NCBI GenBank assembly: GCA_947650285.1
Contig: CANTFL010000604.1
Coordinates: forward strand, 1 to 64,000
From: Hyaloperonospora brassicae
Lineage: Eukaryota; Oomycota; Peronosporomycetes; Peronosporales; Peronosporaceae
Direction: 5' to 3'
DNA length: 64,000 bases
Part shown: positions 61,773 to 64,000 of the stretch, one piece after another
How positions within the stretch are numbered: the first letter of the stretch is position 1
Layout of the letters: each line of letters opens with the position of its first letter
Translations under genes and position numbers: made by a program
Notes under the pieces: model-generated
Seen by the model: the letters and a program-made list of their open reading frames with translations, nothing else
Database searches by the model: none
Told to the model about the DNA's origin: nothing

Positions 61773-63383
61773 ATGTCTATGCTGGGTGGATCAAGACACA
61801 CAGAGTCTGTGACTGTGCCAGCTTCTGCGGCAGACGATTCGTCGTCTGCTGCTCGTTCTCCGCCTGCAGCAACAGGTGCTGCAGGTGCACGCGGTATCAC
61901 ACCGCGTGCGCATGATGACTTTGTCAATGAGGTCATCTACTCTGACGAGTCAGACGAGTCTGACTGGGGCAATATTCCAGAGGCGTCTCGATCACCGGCG
62001 ACGCCTCAGTATTCGCCAAGGCCACTGCCGAACGAACGGACTCGTGAGTTGCAACACAGTCCGTTCGACAGTGATGATGAAGGTGATCAGAGTGGTGAGG
62101 AGTATTACTCCTTACCACCGCCGACTCGTGCTTCTTCGCACGAGCGTAATGACGATGGCGCGAGCCGTCGTCATTCTGAAAGCCGTGGTACCGACAGAGG
62201 TACCACTTCGACGCGTGATGAGCCGAAGCCGTGGCGTCTGCCCGAACTACTCATCAATAGCTTGTCTCACGAGACAAGCCAACACCATCGAATTCCTTTA
62301 CTCGATGCGACCGAGCTTCATGGCTTGGATTCGAGCGCGAGCAACTTTCGCGCTGAAGAAGATTTTTATCTCGATGTCTTTCTTAGACATCGATGGTATA
62401 ACGGCAACCAAAAGCGTGACAAGAACTCGCTTTTGGCAGCGTGGAACGCCTTCGTCCAAAATGTCAAGAATTTTGGACGAGAAGGGTGGCTTAAAAAACT
62501 TGAGACGACACGCCTCAGGTTTAAAGGGCGAACGCCAACCGGTGCTAGGTACCGGTTGCATCGTTTGTCGATTGAGGCAGACATTCCTTGCCTCACTTGG
62601 GTAGACCCTTGTGCGAGATGTACTGACAACTCGCAACGTGCACATAGGGACGTGTATTTACTAAGTTTGCCCTGGGGAAGGGCACACATCTCGGCTGAGA
62701 TGCGTGACGCGATTGCAAACTTGCAATCCGTCTACAAGCGCCAAAAGCGAGTGTTTACCGATGGTCCCGAGAACTCATCGGATGGGTCTCGTCATATTGG
62801 GGAATGAGACCGGGCACATCTATTATTAGCTGGGAGCCCCGCTCCCAGCTGTTTTACGAGGGTGGATACTCCCGCCACTGGACGAGGCAACTCGTCCTTG
62901 ATCCTGAATCGTCACGGTGGTTCAAGATACGCTCCACTAGAAAGCGTCGACCACCGTGTGAGTCCACCAAAGGATGTGGTGGAGGAGGAAAGACCTCCTC
63001 TAGATCGTTCTGCTCACCATCTCGATCCTCACGAGATGGATCGCGCAATCGTTGAATTGCGCGATGATTTAGAGCACGAGCGCTACCGGCGCTACGCTTT
63101 GACTCATACCGTGCGGAAGTACCGCAAAGATCGCGAGGCTGATCGGGCGAGAGACCGCGCCGATTTCGCCACAGAGCATCTTCAGGTCGAGCGGGATGTC
63201 CGCTCTCTTTTCGGTGAGCTGGCGACAGATCGCGGGAAGATATCTCGGTTGAGCTCCGAGGTATCTTATTTACGCGACCAGATGGACCGTCTAGAGCGCG
63301 AACGCGAGAGTTTGATGGATGTTCTTGAACGTGGGGGCTATCTTCATCAAAAGAAGAAGGCTCATTCTGACAGTACGGCCTGA
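61773..63383 (+). pseudogene. Antisense ORF of the Gypsy element: acidic N-terminus, conserved-looking core, coiled-coil C-terminus, one stop
   Basis: The plus frame opens at ATG 61773 (an upstream TTG at 61725 is not a start) and is interrupted only by TGA at 62805-62807. The same frame resumes at once and stays open to 63383, about 537 codons in total. TGA follows HIGE where a Trp codon (TGG) would be a one-base change. Residues 1-155 are Ser/Pro/acid-rich (YSDESDESDWGN). About 190-330 look globular (FYLDVFLRHRWYNG, NAFVQNVKNFGREGWLKKLE), with C273, C280, C283 and H291 as a possible metal site. The last part (about residues 410-530) is a strong heptad-like coiled coil (RAIVELRDDLEHERYRRYAL). 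It lies between the 3' LTR and pol and overlaps pol antisense from about 62800. Function unknown; antisense ORFs in this position exist in some plant Gypsy elements. Alternative: the C-terminal part is only a shadow of pol. Confidence 0.55.
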
Positions 63384-63900
63384 GTCGCCCCACGTAAGAC
63401 GTAGGATGCTTGCGCATCTTACGTGGAAATTCGATCGTGTATGCATTGCCCTTGCGATGCAACACTCGAAATGGCCCAACGTATTTCGGCAGTGGTTTAC
63501 TACTGCCGACACTAGTGACTGCATGTCCAGGTAAGTTTACCGTAGACAGTAGTATTAGGTCGTTAACCTTAAATGAAAGAACATTTGCTCTTCCATTCTT
63601 GTCTGCGTTCCGTTTCTGGCGGTCCACCGCATTTGCGATGGAGTCCTGAACGAAACGGACTACCGTCTCTCGAGTCAGCAGGAAGTTCTATGCTGACTCG
63701 TTGTTTTGTCTTTCATTGCACTTCGTGCGTACTGCTAAGAGATCGCTCTCTTCTTCAACGAGGTTGTCGTTTTCCTCGCTGGAATAATCGTTGACGATGC
63801 TGAATATACCAGCAGCATCATCATCATCCGAGTCAATAATAGCGTTGCCGCCATTATTGAGGTGGTGTTCTTCATCGATGTCGACATGTCGACATCGGCA
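62800..63900 (-). pseudogene. Gypsy pol tail: integrase GPY/F region, linker and chromodomain, broken
   Basis: C-terminal end of an LTR-retrotransposon polyprotein. On minus: an acidic stretch (DSDDDDAAGIFSIVND), TAG at 63688-63690, then LLTRETVVRFVQDSIANAVD, the integrase GPY/F module (FKVNDLILLS, LPKYVGPFRVLHRKGNAYTI, YVGRLRPY), a long Arg/Ser linker, VFPPPPHPLVDS and a chromodomain (RRFLVERILNHRDDSGSRTS, LVQWREYPPS). TAA at 62854-62856 cuts the chromodomain, whose last helix follows in frame (NSWERGSQLIIDVPGLIPQY). Chromodomains of such elements guide integration to marked chromatin. Further stops at 63901, 63916 and 63979 show decay upstream. The integrase catalytic core is outside the window. 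Confidence 0.88.
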
Positions 63901-64000
63901 TCATACGTGACGACGTTAGCGTCGACACGTGATGAGCAAGAGCCAGAACGGTTTCCGCTCGAGCGAGTCCCTCCCCCCTTACATAAGAGTCATACTCTAG
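63901..64000 (-). mobile_element. Continuation of the right Gypsy copy to the window edge
   Basis: Degenerate minus-strand pol sequence with stops in the pol frame (63901, 63916, 63979, 63997). The composition and hairpin density stay those of the element, so it presumably continues beyond the window. Confidence 0.5.

Noticed and set aside
61773..62807. Plus ORF considered as gag of a plus-oriented element with the 61249-61641 LTR as 5' LTR
   Set aside because: No primer-binding site follows the LTR on plus, a polypurine tract sits there on minus, pol is on minus, and the ORF lacks the YSGK...AISKL gag signature seen at 1-243.

Overview
The window looks like a piece of a filamentous oomycete genome, probably Peronosporales (Phytophthora or a downy mildew). 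This is inferred from protein character recalled from the families, not from a search. The clues are compact intronless genes, a START plus degenerate FYVE-finger protein of the kind that is expanded in oomycetes, chromodomain Ty3/Gypsy elements with TGTAACGGGG / CCCCGTTACA LTR ends, a pogo-like DDE transposase relic, and a very AT-rich, gene-empty spacer.

Layout. 1-1002: start of a minus-strand Ty3/Gypsy copy (broken gag, 5' LTR end at 1002). 4588-6145: a TIR DNA element with a 5-bp target duplication, carrying broken ORFs that include a frameshifted tail-anchored protein. 6726-10539: the only dense host gene pair, a LisH-CTLH-WD40 protein on plus and, converging on it 67 bp away, a predicted ATP-dependent RNA ligase on minus. 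10540-41485: about 31 kb of AT-rich DNA with no gene I can defend, holding only low-complexity DNA, a GATC-rich retroelement-like patch, small hairpins and short tandem repeats. 41486-42122: a foldback element. 43970-45268: a pogo-like transposase pseudogene. 48135-49131: a second TIR element. 51758-55723: a broken START/FYVE copy and, 1.7 kb away in the same orientation, an intact one. 60060-64000: a decayed solo LTR, then the 3' LTR, a plus-strand ORF and the minus-strand integrase/chromodomain tail of a second Gypsy copy that runs out of the window.

Most interesting points. (1) The Gypsy copies at both window ends are packed with short inverted repeats (arms usually 6-10 bp, loops 2-15 nt, roughly one per 30-40 bp), through LTR, gag, pol tail and the antisense ORF; the host genes do not show this by eye. 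(2) Between the 3' LTR and the chromodomain of the minus-strand pol lies a plus-strand ORF. Apart from one TGA it stays open for about 537 codons, and its coiled-coil C-terminal third is read antisense to the chromodomain/integrase linker. (3) The minus-strand gene at 8992-10539 has nucleotidyltransferase motifs I, Ia, IV and V in order, with spacing like fungal tRNA ligase.

Coding calls are by eye from translations; repeat boundaries are approximate unless a palindrome or target duplication fixes them.
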